A stretch of 64,000 nucleotides of DNA from Rhodobacteraceae bacterium Alg231-04 (GTDB lineage: Bacteria > Pseudomonadota > Alphaproteobacteria > Rhodobacterales > Rhodobacteraceae). Within the stretch, counting starts at the first letter, position 1. The number at the start of each line of letters is the position of its first letter. The DNA lies in contig FREY01000003.1 in the NCBI GenBank assembly GCA_900143635.1, positions 449,220 to 513,219 of the forward strand, in the 5' to 3' direction. Of the stretch, positions 16,664 to 24,822 are shown piece after piece. The notes below the pieces were generated by a model, which saw only the letters and a program-made list of their open reading frames with translations, had not been told where the DNA came from and ran no database searches. A program made the translations under genes and the position numbers.

Positions 16664-16951
16664 TCATTTCTGGGGGGGGGCTTTTTCACCCCACTCCGCA
16701 GGTCATCACCCGCACCTGCGACGATAAACCACCGGATCCCGACCGGCATATTTCCGCCACCTCAAGCAGATTTTGCCAAAACCGGCTGTGGCATTCGCGC
16801 CGCAGCGGCGGCTTTCGGCTCACCCAGAGGCACTGCCTCGGCGGGAGGTCGCGCAAAACTTGCACTTATTCAACATCATTCTTCCATTTCGCGTCACCTC
16901 GGCCTTCCTTCACCACGGGCAAGAAACAACAGATCGGGGAGGAATGTTCCG
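16664..16951. other. Intergenic leader between rpsU terminator and CAP-protein gene
   Basis: This 288-bp stretch has no convincing gene. It holds a run of nine G at 16672-16680 directly followed by CTTTTT, and ends with the ribosome site GGGGAGGAA for the CAP-protein gene. The promoter of that gene must be here, but I cannot assign -35/-10 boxes with confidence. The open frame running into the gene from 16625 has unnatural composition and no ribosome site. Confidence 0.5.
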
Positions 16952-18190
16952 ATGTCACAAGCAAATGCGCTTGAATGGTTGATGCTGGACCTCATAAACG
17001 AGGAACGGGCAAAAATTGGGCTGCATCCATTGAAGATGGAAATGCAGCTGAATGCATCCGCGGAAGACCACAGCGCCTGGATGCTGCAACAGGACGAATT
17101 CTCTCATACCGGTGCGGGTGGCTCAAGCGCCGGCCAGCGGATGGAAGGTGCCGGCTTCGATCTTGAGGGAAGCTGGACCTGGGGCGAGAATATCGCCTGG
17201 CGCAGCGAACGTGGTGATGCCGGGCTGGAGGATGATGTCCGGGCCCTGCATGAAAACCTCATGAACAGCCCCAGCCACCGCGCAAATATCCTGAGTGAGG
17301 GGTTCGACTATATTGGGATTGGCATTGAGCTGGGCGACTACAACGGCTGGGAGGCCGTGATGGTGACCCAGAACTTCGCCCGCACCAGCGCCGCGGTTGA
17401 ACTTGATGTCCGACCCGGTGAATCCCCCGACCCGCAACCAGATCCTCAGCCCGATCCCCAACCAGATCCGCAGCCTGATCCGCAACCCGACCCAGAACCG
17501 GTGCCCGAAGACAACGAAGCCCCTGTGATCAGCACCAACGTGGTTGCCATCGCGCCGGGCGAATGGGCCAGCATATATGAAAAGACCAGTATTTCTGATA
17601 TAAACGGCGATGATATGGTGAAATACATCGTCAAGGATTCAAAGTCGCAGTTTCAGTTCTCGCTGGACGGAGAGCTGCTGGAAAAAACCAAGACCTATCG
17701 CTTTACCGCGGAAGAATTTGAGAATCTTCAAATCTCCACGGACAGTGTGGGGCTGAAACAAATTCTGAAGGTCAAGGCGCACGACGGTGAAGACTGGAGT
17801 GTATGGGAGCAGTTCAACGTCATCACAACCCCGCAGGGCGGCAAGCCACTGGTCGCCGTTGAGAATCTGATCCTGTCCGAAGACCAGTCCCTGTCCGTTC
17901 AGCTGCAAGATTTCATTGCCGTCCTGGACGGTGATGGTGACACGCCTGAGTGGTTCGAACTGCGCGACCGTATCGGAGGTGACAATTTCATCTTCCGGGG
18001 CGAGGTCATAGACGCCTCCAAACCTTTCCGCATCGACGCCAGTGATCTGAACGAGGTTAGGATACAGAGCGACGGATCTCCGGGCACCTCAAAGTTGCAG
18101 GTGCGCGCCCATGACGGCGAAGATCTGAGCAAATGGGAGAATTTCTCCGTGACAACCGTGGCCGAGAGTGATCCGCTAGCACTTGTCTAA
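16952..18190 (+). CDS. CAP/SCP-domain protein with PDPQ linker and duplicated C-terminal module
   Basis: The 412-residue protein starts directly with a CAP domain (about 5-148). The family residues are visible: His52 (FSHTG), Glu79 (TWGENIAW) and His109 (SPSHRANIL). Six tandem PDPQ/PDPE units (159-182) link it to two ~110-residue modules sharing the motif AHDGEDxSxWExFxV (from residues 276 and 386). There is no N-terminal signal peptide although CAP proteins are usually extracellular. An acidic Asp/Gly-rich C-terminus ending in DPLALV suggests type I secretion; this is inference, and no type I genes are nearby. ATG 16952 has a strong GGGGAGGA 8 nt upstream. Function may be surface adhesion or cell-wall interaction. 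Confidence 0.85.
   Translation: MSQANALEWLMLDLINEERAKIGLHPLKMEMQLNASAEDHSAWMLQQDEFSHTGAGGSSAGQRMEGAGFDLEGSWTWGENIAWRSERGDAGLEDDVRALHENLMNSPSHRANILSEGFDYIGIGIELGDYNGWEAVMVTQNFARTSAAVELDVRPGESPDPQPDPQPDPQPDPQPDPQPDPEPVPEDNEAPVISTNVVAIAPGEWASIYEKTSISDINGDDMVKYIVKDSKSQFQFSLDGELLEKTKTYRFTAEEFENLQISTDSVGLKQILKVKAHDGEDWSVWEQFNVITTPQGGKPLVAVENLILSEDQSLSVQLQDFIAVLDGDGDTPEWFELRDRIGGDNFIFRGEVIDASKPFRIDASDLNEVRIQSDGSPGTSKLQVRAHDGEDLSKWENFSVTTVAESDPLALV
17426..17497 (+). repeat. Six 12-bp coding repeats (Pro-Asp-Pro-Gln linker)
   Basis: Six in-frame 12-bp units encode PDPQ five times and then PDPE. Codons vary between units (CCG/CCA/CCT/CCC, GAC/GAT), so the peptide is conserved rather than the DNA. It is a stiff extended linker between the CAP domain and the C-terminal modules. 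Confidence 0.9.
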
Positions 18191-18247
18191 AAACAGGATC
18201 CTGCCCTGAGGCCAACGCCCCCCCAAATGCGCCGCCTCAGGTAGGAG

Positions 18248-18282
18248 CCGCGCCCCGGCTTTGTACGGGGCGCGGTTTTTTC
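18248..18282 (+). terminator. Strong rho-independent terminator after CAP-protein gene
   Basis: A perfect 10-bp stem, CCGCGCCCCG (18248-18257) with CGGGGCGCGG (18266-18275), is followed by six T residues. It lies about 58 nt after the stop. Confidence 0.9.
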
Positions 18283-18687
18283 ATTTTTCAACCACTTAGC
18301 AGATTTCAGGATCCGCTTATGGGCGGATTTGGGCCTCGCCCCCTGCCCGCAGGTCGGCGAAACAGACATGGGCGATAACCAGCGCATCGCCGGGCCCAGT
18401 TCCGGCAAACTACTGCGCAAACCATCCGATTCGGCATTTTTCGTAGGAAGTCGCCCGTCGATAGCGTTTTCTGGACGAAGCAGGAGTGCCCGCCTGTCTT
18501 CTCAGGGTTGGTCACAGGCAAATCACCAACCCGCCCCCGGAGCGGACCGCGCTTCCCCATTTTGCGCGCCCTTTGATCCGGTATCGGTTCAAGATCCGGT
18601 CCCTCCGGGGTATTTTTCACAAGGGCCAGCGCTCTGGGTCAAAGACCCGATTGGCCCCCGCCACGGTTTCCCGCAGCGGGGTCTGTT
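18283..18687. other. Intergenic region without recognisable gene
   Basis: These 405 bp separate the CAP-protein terminator from the stop of the minus-strand xylose importer operon. Open frames crossing the region have no ribosome sites and no family resemblance. A GC stem CCCCGC (18656-18661) with GCGGGG (18676-18681) lies just past the ABC ATPase stop and may serve as its 3' end, though no T run follows. I see nothing else. Confidence 0.5.
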
Positions 18688-19470
18688 TCAGGCAGCAACT
18701 CCGGCTGGATTTTTACCCAGAATGATCATCGACAACAGATCGTCATCGGTCACGTCCTCGATGTCCACCGTGCCGACCAGCTGGCCGTTTTTCATTACAC
18801 TGGCCCGGTCGCACAGCTCCATCACCGCATGCACGTCGTGATCGATCAGGAAGATCCCGATGCCCTGCGCCTTCAGCTGCTGGATCAGCTCTGCCACCAT
18901 CTGGGTCTCATGCGGACCAAGGGCAGCAGTGGGTTCATCCATGATCAGGATCTTGGCGTTGAAATAGACCGCCCGCGCAATCGCCACCGATTGGCGCTGA
19001 CCACCGGACAGGGCTGACACCGGTTCCGAAAACTTGCGGAAATTCGGGTTCAGGCGGCCCATGATCTTGCGGCACTCGGCCTCCATGGCCGCATCATTGA
19101 CCAGCCCCATTGGGGTGGTGATCTCGCGCCCCAAAAACAGATTGGATGCGGCATCCAGATTGTCCGCCAGCGCCAGTGTCTGGTAAATCGTCTCGATGTT
19201 GTGGCTGCGCGCATCGCGGGGGTTGGTGATCTCCACCTTGTCGCCGTTGATACGGATCTCGCCCGAGTCCATCTGGTAGGCCCCGGACAGCACCTTGATC
19301 AGTGTCGATTTGCCAGCCCCGTTGTGACCCAGTAGGCCGACAACTTCGCCGGGGTGCAGATCAACACTCACCTGATCAACCGCTTTGACGCCGCCAAAGG
19401 CGATGGAAATGTCGGTCATCTCCACCATCGGAGTGGCGCCCTGGGCGCGCAATTCTTTTGGAGTCGCCAT
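18688..19470 (-). CDS. xylG: Xylose-type ABC importer, ATP-binding protein (single domain)
   Basis: This 260-residue ATPase has Walker [10 protein letters not shown] (48-56), the signature LSGGQ (154-158), Walker B ILIMDEP (174-180) and switch His211. It belongs to the sugar CUT2 group. Unlike E. coli XylG (~510 residues, two ATPase domains) it has one domain, like the FrcA type, so it must act as a homodimer. Its start codon overlaps the permease stop by one base (TAATG). It is last in the importer operon. Confidence 0.9.
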   Translation of the reverse strand: MATPKELRAQGATPMVEMTDISIAFGGVKAVDQVSVDLHPGEVVGLLGHNGAGKSTLIKVLSGAYQMDSGEIRINGDKVEITNPRDARSHNIETIYQTLALADNLDAASNLFLGREITTPMGLVNDAAMEAECRKIMGRLNPNFRKFSEPVSALSGGQRQSVAIARAVYFNAKILIMDEPTAALGPHETQMVAELIQQLKAQGIGIFLIDHDVHAVMELCDRASVMKNGQLVGTVDIEDVTDDDLLSMIILGKNPAGVAA

Positions 19471-20768
19471 TATTTTGCTCCCAGTCGCTTGCGATAGACA
19501 ATGTCGATCCAGACAGCAGCCACCAACACGGTGCCAACCACGATGTTCTGGAACGGTGCATCAACGCCAACCATGGCCATGCCCGATTGCAGGCTTTGCA
19601 TGATCAGCGCGCCAAGGATGGCGCCGTAGATGGTGCCGATACCGCCGGACAACGCAGTGCCGCCGATGACAGCCGCCGCGATCACCCGCAGTTCGTCCAG
19701 CGTGCCAATGTCATTGGAGTGGTTGGCCAGACGGGCCGAGGCCACAACCGCAGACAGCGCACAGAGAAAGCCCATCAGCGCGAAGATCTTCACCGTCAGC
19801 ATCCGCGTGTTGATGCCCGACAGTTCAGCCGCATCCGGGTTGCCGCCGGTGGCAAAGATGTAGCGCCCCAGCCGGGTCCGTTGGGCGACAATGGTCATCA
19901 CAACGGCAACAGCGATCAGGATCAGAACCGAGATTGGCAGCCCATAGCCCATCTCCAGACCCTCGGGCATGGTCTCACCTTTGGCTTCGAACATGCGCTG
20001 CAAGCGGCGGGTGGGGATGTTATAGCTGTTGAGGATCCAGACAAACCCGAGGATCGAACCCGAGGTGATGGCGCAGATCACGGCCTCGGCCCATGCCGGT
20101 TTGACCGGGAAGTCATGCGCCAGTTTGGCGCGACGTCCGTTCACGATCACGGCAATTGCCAGTACAGCCGCAACCACCCCGATGATCCAGCTCCAGGTGG
20201 TGCCCATGGTGCCATTGGTGCCGCCGAACATCATGAAGGTCTTGTCGAGCGGGCCGATGGTCTGCCCATCGGTCATGTACCAAGCCGCGTTGCGCCAGAC
20301 CAGCAGACCGCCAAGGGTGACGATAAAGGCGGGAATGGTCAGATAGCCCACCATCCAGCCGTGAAAGGCACCGATCAACGTTCCCGTTGCCAGCCCGATC
20401 ACCATGGTCAGCGCCCATGTCAGCGGGTGATCCAGACCAAGCCCCAGCACGTTGGGCAGAAACTGAGTCTGGGTCATCGCCATCACTGCCGAACAGGTGG
20501 CCAGCAGCGCACCGACGCTCAGGTCGATGTGGCGGGTGACAATCACAAACACCATGCCGGTGGCCATGATGGCGACCGAGACGGTCTGGATCGTCAGGTT
20601 GAAGATGTTGCGCGGGGTTAGGAAACGTCCATCGGTGAGGATGTTGAACCCGATACAAAGGATGACAAAGGCGCCAATCATACCCAACAGACGCATATCC
20701 AGTTCCAGTTGCTGGAACAGGCCGCGTTTCTGTTGTTCGGGGATTGGCTGAGACGTGGTTTCGGTCAT
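19470..20768 (-). CDS. xylH: Xylose-type ABC importer, permease
   Basis: This 432-residue inner-membrane permease has around ten hydrophobic helices and a soluble N-terminus with LFQQLELDMRLLGM. Hallmarks of the CUT2 permease family are RHIDLSVGALLATCSAVMA, IPAFIVTLGGLLVWR, and the coupling-loop region ATGGNPDAAELSGINTR. The length and central hydrophilic insertion (about 250-285) are typical of XylH rather than RbsC. It overlaps the ATPase start by 1 nt and follows xylF by 85 nt that contain an imperfect stem-loop. Confidence 0.92.
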   Translation of the reverse strand: MTETTSQPIPEQQKRGLFQQLELDMRLLGMIGAFVILCIGFNILTDGRFLTPRNIFNLTIQTVSVAIMATGMVFVIVTRHIDLSVGALLATCSAVMAMTQTQFLPNVLGLGLDHPLTWALTMVIGLATGTLIGAFHGWMVGYLTIPAFIVTLGGLLVWRNAAWYMTDGQTIGPLDKTFMMFGGTNGTMGTTWSWIIGVVAAVLAIAVIVNGRRAKLAHDFPVKPAWAEAVICAITSGSILGFVWILNSYNIPTRRLQRMFEAKGETMPEGLEMGYGLPISVLILIAVAVVMTIVAQRTRLGRYIFATGGNPDAAELSGINTRMLTVKIFALMGFLCALSAVVASARLANHSNDIGTLDELRVIAAAVIGGTALSGGIGTIYGAILGALIMQSLQSGMAMVGVDAPFQNIVVGTVLVAAVWIDIVYRKRLGAK

Positions 20769-20805
20769 GTCCGAACTCCAGTTTTCAGCGGAAAAAGTTT
20801 ACAGG

Positions 20806-20836
20806 GTACGCCCCACAATCTAGGCGGGACGCACCA
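20806..20836 (-). other. Intercistronic stem-loop between xylF and xylH
   Basis: GGTACGCCCC and GGCGGGACGCACC pair with a few mismatches around an 8-nt loop. Such structures after binding-protein genes often stabilise the upstream mRNA segment so that more binding protein is made. The pairing is imperfect, so this is tentative. Confidence 0.35.
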
Positions 20837-20853
20837 TTTTTCAAAATCTTAGA

Positions 20854-21882
20854 TCAGTTGCAGGGCGCGGGGCCGTTGCTGACACCTTGGCAGAGCGCCT
20901 CTTTGGTGATCCAGCCTGCGTCAACCACAGCGGACAGGTTGTCCTTGGTCACCGGAACCGGCGCCAGGAACATCGAGGTCATCTCGGTGCCTGCAGGCGA
21001 GGTCCAGGCGGCAGAACCGTCCACGTCACCCATGGCCGAACCACCGGCCAGTGCGACAGCGATTTCACCCGCGGCACGGCCCAGGTCGCGAGCATCTTTC
21101 CAGACCGATACGGTCTGCGTGCCCTTTGCAACCCGGTTCAGCGCCGCGTGGTCGCCGTCCTGTCCGGAAACCGGCAGGCCTTCCATGCCCTGAGCGGTCA
21201 GCGCCGCGACCACACCGCCTGCGGTGCCGTCGTTGGAGGCCACAACCGCGTCGATCTTGTTGTCGTTGGCGGTCAGGATCTGCTCCATGTTGCGCTGCGC
21301 GTTTGCGGGCAGCCAGCCGTCGGTATAGGCCTCACCCACGATGGTGATATCACCGGAATCGATGGCCGCCTGAATGATCTCTTGCTGACCACCGCGCAGG
21401 AAGTCTGCGTTGGGGTCCGTGCCGGATCCTTTGATCATCACGTAATTGCCCGTGGGCTGGGCTGCAAAAACAGCGCGCGCCTGCATCCGGCCCACTTCGA
21501 CATTGTCAAAGGTCAGATAGAAGGCACGGTTGTCTTCGATCAGGCGGTCATAGGCAATGACCGGGATGCCTTCGTCTGCTGCAGCCTGCACAGCCGGGCC
21601 GATGGCCTGGGCGTCCTGCGCCAGAACGATCAGCGCATCGACACCCTGGGCGATCAGGCTTTCAATGTCCGACAGCTGCTTGGACGACGACGACTGCGCA
21701 TCGGCCGAGATATAGTCCGCGCCGCCGGCTTCCAATGCCGAAACGATCGCAGCCTCATCTGTCTTCCAACGTTCTTCCTGAAAGTTTGACCAGCTGACAC
21801 CTACGGTCAGATCAGCTGCAAAAGCTGCGGTGCCGGCAAATGCTGCCAGTGCCACGGCAGAGATTCCACTCAGGATCTTCAT
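20854..21882 (-). CDS. xylF: D-xylose ABC importer periplasmic binding protein
   Basis: This 342-residue protein has a signal peptide (MKILSGISAVALAAFAGTAAFA, cleavage before ADLTVG) and a type I sugar-binding fold. Diagnostic XylF parts are SWSNFQEERWKTDEAAI, VDALIVLAQDAQAIGPAV, PVIAYDRLIED, and the QDGDHAALNRVAKGTQTVSVWKD motif. It would deliver xylose to XylHG. The start has GGGAGGAAA 5 nt upstream. The promoter region upstream carries a candidate ROK operator and a leader hairpin. Closely related ligands (other pentoses) cannot be excluded, but the resemblance to XylF is strong. Confidence 0.93.
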   Translation of the reverse strand: MKILSGISAVALAAFAGTAAFAADLTVGVSWSNFQEERWKTDEAAIVSALEAGGADYISADAQSSSSKQLSDIESLIAQGVDALIVLAQDAQAIGPAVQAAADEGIPVIAYDRLIEDNRAFYLTFDNVEVGRMQARAVFAAQPTGNYVMIKGSGTDPNADFLRGGQQEIIQAAIDSGDITIVGEAYTDGWLPANAQRNMEQILTANDNKIDAVVASNDGTAGGVVAALTAQGMEGLPVSGQDGDHAALNRVAKGTQTVSVWKDARDLGRAAGEIAVALAGGSAMGDVDGSAAWTSPAGTEMTSMFLAPVPVTKDNLSAVVDAGWITKEALCQGVSNGPAPCN

Positions 21883-21909
21883 GTTACTTTCCTCCCTATT
21901 TTTCTTTCA

Positions 21910-21937
21910 GGCGGCGCCCCTCCTCAGAGGTGCCGCC
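21910..21937 (-). promoter_or_regulatory. Hairpin in the xylF 5' leader
   Basis: GGCGGC (21910-21915) pairs with GCCGCC (21932-21937), and CCTC with GAGG inside. It lies 28 nt upstream of the xylF start on the transcribed strand, before the ribosome site. It may stabilise the 5' end of the mRNA. There is no T run suggesting attenuation. Confidence 0.4.
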
Positions 21938-21959
21938 TTGCAGATTCGGGTCTATCATT

Positions 21960-21984
21960 ATTTTTTTTGATATTCAAATTAAAT
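21960..21984. promoter_or_regulatory. Candidate ROK (XylR-like) operator upstream of xylF/xylR
   Basis: Arms ATTTTTTTTG (21960-21969) and CAAATTAAAT (21975-21984) form an imperfect inverted repeat, 8 of 10 positions paired, around a 5-nt spacer ATATT. The same geometry (TTTATTTTG-N5-CAAAATAAA) recurs upstream of the xylulokinase/isomerase relic at 27618-27640. Its position between the importer and the divergent ROK gene suits autoregulation. Confidence 0.6.
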
Positions 21985-22073
21985 CGTGTATCCTATCAAA
22001 ACTGCGGCGGCACGGGCTATGGCAATCAGGGGCCAGATGTCCGATAAATCGCTGCAAATAGGGGGAAACGACC

Positions 22074-23291
22074 ATGGCGCGGCGGGCAAAGCTTTCACAT
22101 TCTGGCGAACAGCGCGAAACTGCGCGCGCACATATACTGGAAGCCATTCGTGCCGCCGGAAGCATCGCACGGATCGACATCGCCCAGGAAACCCGCACCA
22201 GCCCGGCCACCGTCACCGCGATCACCGCCGAACTGATCACCGCAGGCATGATCGAAGAGATTACCCCCGAGGCTCCGCCACAGGCCGCCAAACGCGGCCG
22301 CCCGCGCGTGGCCCTGAAGATCTGCGGAGACGCGCATAAAACTGCGGGGGTCAAAGTCTCCCGCCGCATCATTTCTGCGGTTGTTACTGACTTTGAAGGC
22401 AATGAACTCGCCAGCCACCAATACACTATGGAGCGCGGCTCGATGCCGGTTCAGGACCTCTGCACCGAGATTTTCAACGCGCTGTCCGAAACCTGCACCC
22501 TCGGCGGCTTCAGCATACAGGATCTGTCAGGCATTGGTGTCGGCATCGCCGGCATGGTCGATGCAAAACGCAGTTTCGTGTACTGGTCCTCCTCCATGGA
22601 AGAGCGCAACGTCGACCTCGGTGAGCTGCTGGAGGCCATGGCCCCCTGCCCGGTCTTCATCGACAACGACGCCAATCTTGTCGCCAAGGCGGAACATCTG
22701 TTCGGCGAGGGGCGCAATGTCTCTGACTTCATCGTCATCACCATCGAACACGGTGTTGGCATGGGTATTGTCATCAATAACGAGGTCTACCGCGGCAGCC
22801 GCGGCTGCGGCTCAGAATTCGGCCACACCAAGGTGCAGCTGGAGGGCGCGCTGTGCCAGTGCGGCCAGCGCGGTTGTCTTGAGGCCTATGTGGGCGACTA
22901 CGCCTTATTGCGCGAAGCCAATATCACCAGCGGCACCGATCGCCACAAGGATCTGGCCTCGTTGTTTGAGACAGCCAAGGCAGGCGATGCCATGGCCCAA
23001 TCGATCCTTGACCGGGCGGGGCGGATGTTTGCCATGGGGCTGGCAAATGTGGTGAATATTTTCGACCCCCAACTCATCGTTCTGTCCGGCGCCCGCCTGT
23101 CGTTTGACTACCTTTATTCCGACCAGGTCATCGAAGAGATGAAGCGCTGGATCGTGCAGGTGGATGCCCCCCTGCCTGAGGTAAAGGTGCACGGCTGGGG
23201 TGATCTGATGTGGGCCAAAGGGGCTGCGGCTTATGCAATCGAAGAAGTCTCAGCCCTGCGAATCCGGGAACTGGCTGCCAATGCGGGCTGA
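22074..23291 (+). CDS. xylR: ROK-family transcriptional regulator (xylose repressor type)
   Basis: This 405-residue regulator has an N-terminal helix-turn-helix (about 16-62: IDIAQETRTSPATVTAITAELI) and a ROK sugar-kinase-like effector domain. The domain has IGVGIAGMVD, the FIDNDANLVAKAEH loop, and the zinc cluster with His251, Cys261, Cys263 and Cys268 (CQCGQRGC). The kinase motif is kept in part, but with the DNA-binding domain it should act as a repressor released by xylose or a derivative. It diverges from xylFHG and overlaps the downstream CRTAC1 gene by 11 bp. Confidence 0.92.
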   Translation: MARRAKLSHSGEQRETARAHILEAIRAAGSIARIDIAQETRTSPATVTAITAELITAGMIEEITPEAPPQAAKRGRPRVALKICGDAHKTAGVKVSRRIISAVVTDFEGNELASHQYTMERGSMPVQDLCTEIFNALSETCTLGGFSIQDLSGIGVGIAGMVDAKRSFVYWSSSMEERNVDLGELLEAMAPCPVFIDNDANLVAKAEHLFGEGRNVSDFIVITIEHGVGMGIVINNEVYRGSRGCGSEFGHTKVQLEGALCQCGQRGCLEAYVGDYALLREANITSGTDRHKDLASLFETAKAGDAMAQSILDRAGRMFAMGLANVVNIFDPQLIVLSGARLSFDYLYSDQVIEEMKRWIVQVDAPLPEVKVHGWGDLMWAKGAAAYAIEEVSALRIRELAANAG

Positions 23292-24804
23292 GCTGTTTTT
23301 CCTGCTGGCCAGCGCCACCGCCGCCGCCAGCACCGCTGCCGCAGGCCCGACCTTTGAACCGCGCCCTATGCCCTCGCATCAATACACTGGCGGCTGGGAG
23401 CATTTTGTCGGCGGCGGGCTGGCCGCATTTGATTGCAACGCAGATACCCTGCCCGATTTGTTCGCCGCCGGCGGCAGCACGCCGGCGCAGCTGTTTATGA
23501 ACACCACCAGCGCCCCCGGCGGCCAATTGTCTTATGAGATTGCCACAGCTGACGACCTGTCACTGAGCGGTGTTATCGGCGCCTATCCGCTGGACATCGA
23601 CGGTGATGGGCTGCTTGATCTGGCCATCCTGCGCGCCGGGCCGGATCAGCTGATGCAGGGTCTGGGGAATTGCCGTTTTGCCCCTTTTCAGGATCTTGGG
23701 TTCGAAAGCGGCGGCCACTGGACCACCGCCTTTTCTGCCACCTGGGAGGACGGCCAGTCCCTGCCTACGCTGGCCTTTGGCACCTACGTCGACCGCACCA
23801 ACCCCGACGGGCCGTTCGAGGCCTGCGATGCCACGTTGCTCTACCGGCCTGAGGGCAACCGGTATGCCCCCGCGCAACGGCTAGAGCCGGGGTTCTGTGC
23901 GCTGTCGATGCTGTTTACCGATTGGAACCGAACGGGCCGCGCCGATCTGCGCATCAGCAATGACCGCCACTACTACGTGCGCGGCGGACAGGAGCAGATG
24001 TGGGCAATGGACGCCGCCCCGCGCCTTTACACAAAAGACGAGGGATGGGCGCGCTATAGCCTCTGGGGCATGGGGATCGCGTCACGCGACATCAGTGGCG
24101 ATGGGTTTGCCGATGTCTATCTGACGTCGATGGGCGACCAGAAATTCCAGGTCTTCGACCCGGAGGTCCCCGGCCCCGCCTACCGCGATGTGACCTATGG
24201 CTACGGCACCACCGCGCACAGGCCGTTTACCGGCGGCGACGGGCGGCCCTCCACCGGCTGGCACGCCGCTTTTGGCGATGCAAACAACGACGGGCGCGAC
24301 GATATTTTCGTATCCAAGGGCAATGTGGAACAAATGCCGGATGCGGCCATGAAGGACCCCAATAACCTGCTGATACAGCAGCCCGACGGGACATTCTCTG
24401 AAGGCGCAGAGGCGGCGGGCATCGCCACCCTGGCGCGGTCGCGTGGGGCCGTGTTCGAGGATTTGAACCTCGACGGGCAACTGGACCTTGCCGTGGTCAA
24501 CCGCCGTGCCGACCTGGAGCTCTATGAGAACAGCGGAAATGACGGGAACTGGTTGTTGGTCGATCTGTTAGCCGGAGCCGCGAACAGCCGCGCCATTGGT
24601 GCCGTGATCGAGGTGGAGGCCGCCGGTCGCCTGCACACCCGCGAGGTCACCGTGGGCGGTGGCCATGCCGGCGGCAGCGCGGTGGCGCATCATTTCGGGC
24701 TGGGGGATGCGGACAGCTTGCGCGTTCGGGTGATCTGGCCGGATGGCAGCACCGGCGACTGGCAGCAGGCTTCGGTCAACCAGCGGATTTCCCTCAGCCG
24801 CTGA
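23281..24804 (+). CDS. Exported FG-GAP/VCBS repeat protein with ASPIC/UnbV domain (CRTAC1 family)
   Basis: This 507-residue protein has a signal peptide (MRAELFFLLASATAAASTAAA) and a beta-propeller built from calcium-binding FG-GAP/VCBS repeats, for example DIDGDGLLDLAIL, DISGDGFADVYLT, DANNDGRDDIFVS and DLNLDGQLDLAVVN. The last ~85 residues are an ASPIC/UnbV domain (NWLLVDLLAGAANSRAIGAVIEVEA, IWPDGSTGDW). CRTAC1-type proteins are often found beside di-heme cytochrome c peroxidases, as here on the opposite strand. Function is unproven; surface glycan or redox-partner binding are possible. The start is fixed by the signal peptide, and it overlaps the regulator gene. Confidence 0.85.
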   Translation: MRAELFFLLASATAAASTAAAGPTFEPRPMPSHQYTGGWEHFVGGGLAAFDCNADTLPDLFAAGGSTPAQLFMNTTSAPGGQLSYEIATADDLSLSGVIGAYPLDIDGDGLLDLAILRAGPDQLMQGLGNCRFAPFQDLGFESGGHWTTAFSATWEDGQSLPTLAFGTYVDRTNPDGPFEACDATLLYRPEGNRYAPAQRLEPGFCALSMLFTDWNRTGRADLRISNDRHYYVRGGQEQMWAMDAAPRLYTKDEGWARYSLWGMGIASRDISGDGFADVYLTSMGDQKFQVFDPEVPGPAYRDVTYGYGTTAHRPFTGGDGRPSTGWHAAFGDANNDGRDDIFVSKGNVEQMPDAAMKDPNNLLIQQPDGTFSEGAEAAGIATLARSRGAVFEDLNLDGQLDLAVVNRRADLELYENSGNDGNWLLVDLLAGAANSRAIGAVIEVEAAGRLHTREVTVGGGHAGGSAVAHHFGLGDADSLRVRVIWPDGSTGDWQQASVNQRISLSR

Positions 24805-24822
24805 CCTGGCAGGGGATCACCT

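Noticed and set aside
17426-17497. Short tandem DNA repeat considered as a CRISPR-like or VNTR array
   Set aside because: The units are 12 bp, in frame, and vary at third positions while keeping PDPQ, so this is a protein linker.
18329-18841. Possible gene filling the 405-bp gap after the CAP-protein terminator
   Set aside because: It runs into the ABC ATPase gene on the opposite strand, lacks a ribosome site and shows no family motif.
19458-20621. Open frame of 387 codons on the plus strand
   Set aside because: It is antisense to the xylH permease and is rich in His, Gln and Arg, typical of a shadow. No family resemblance.
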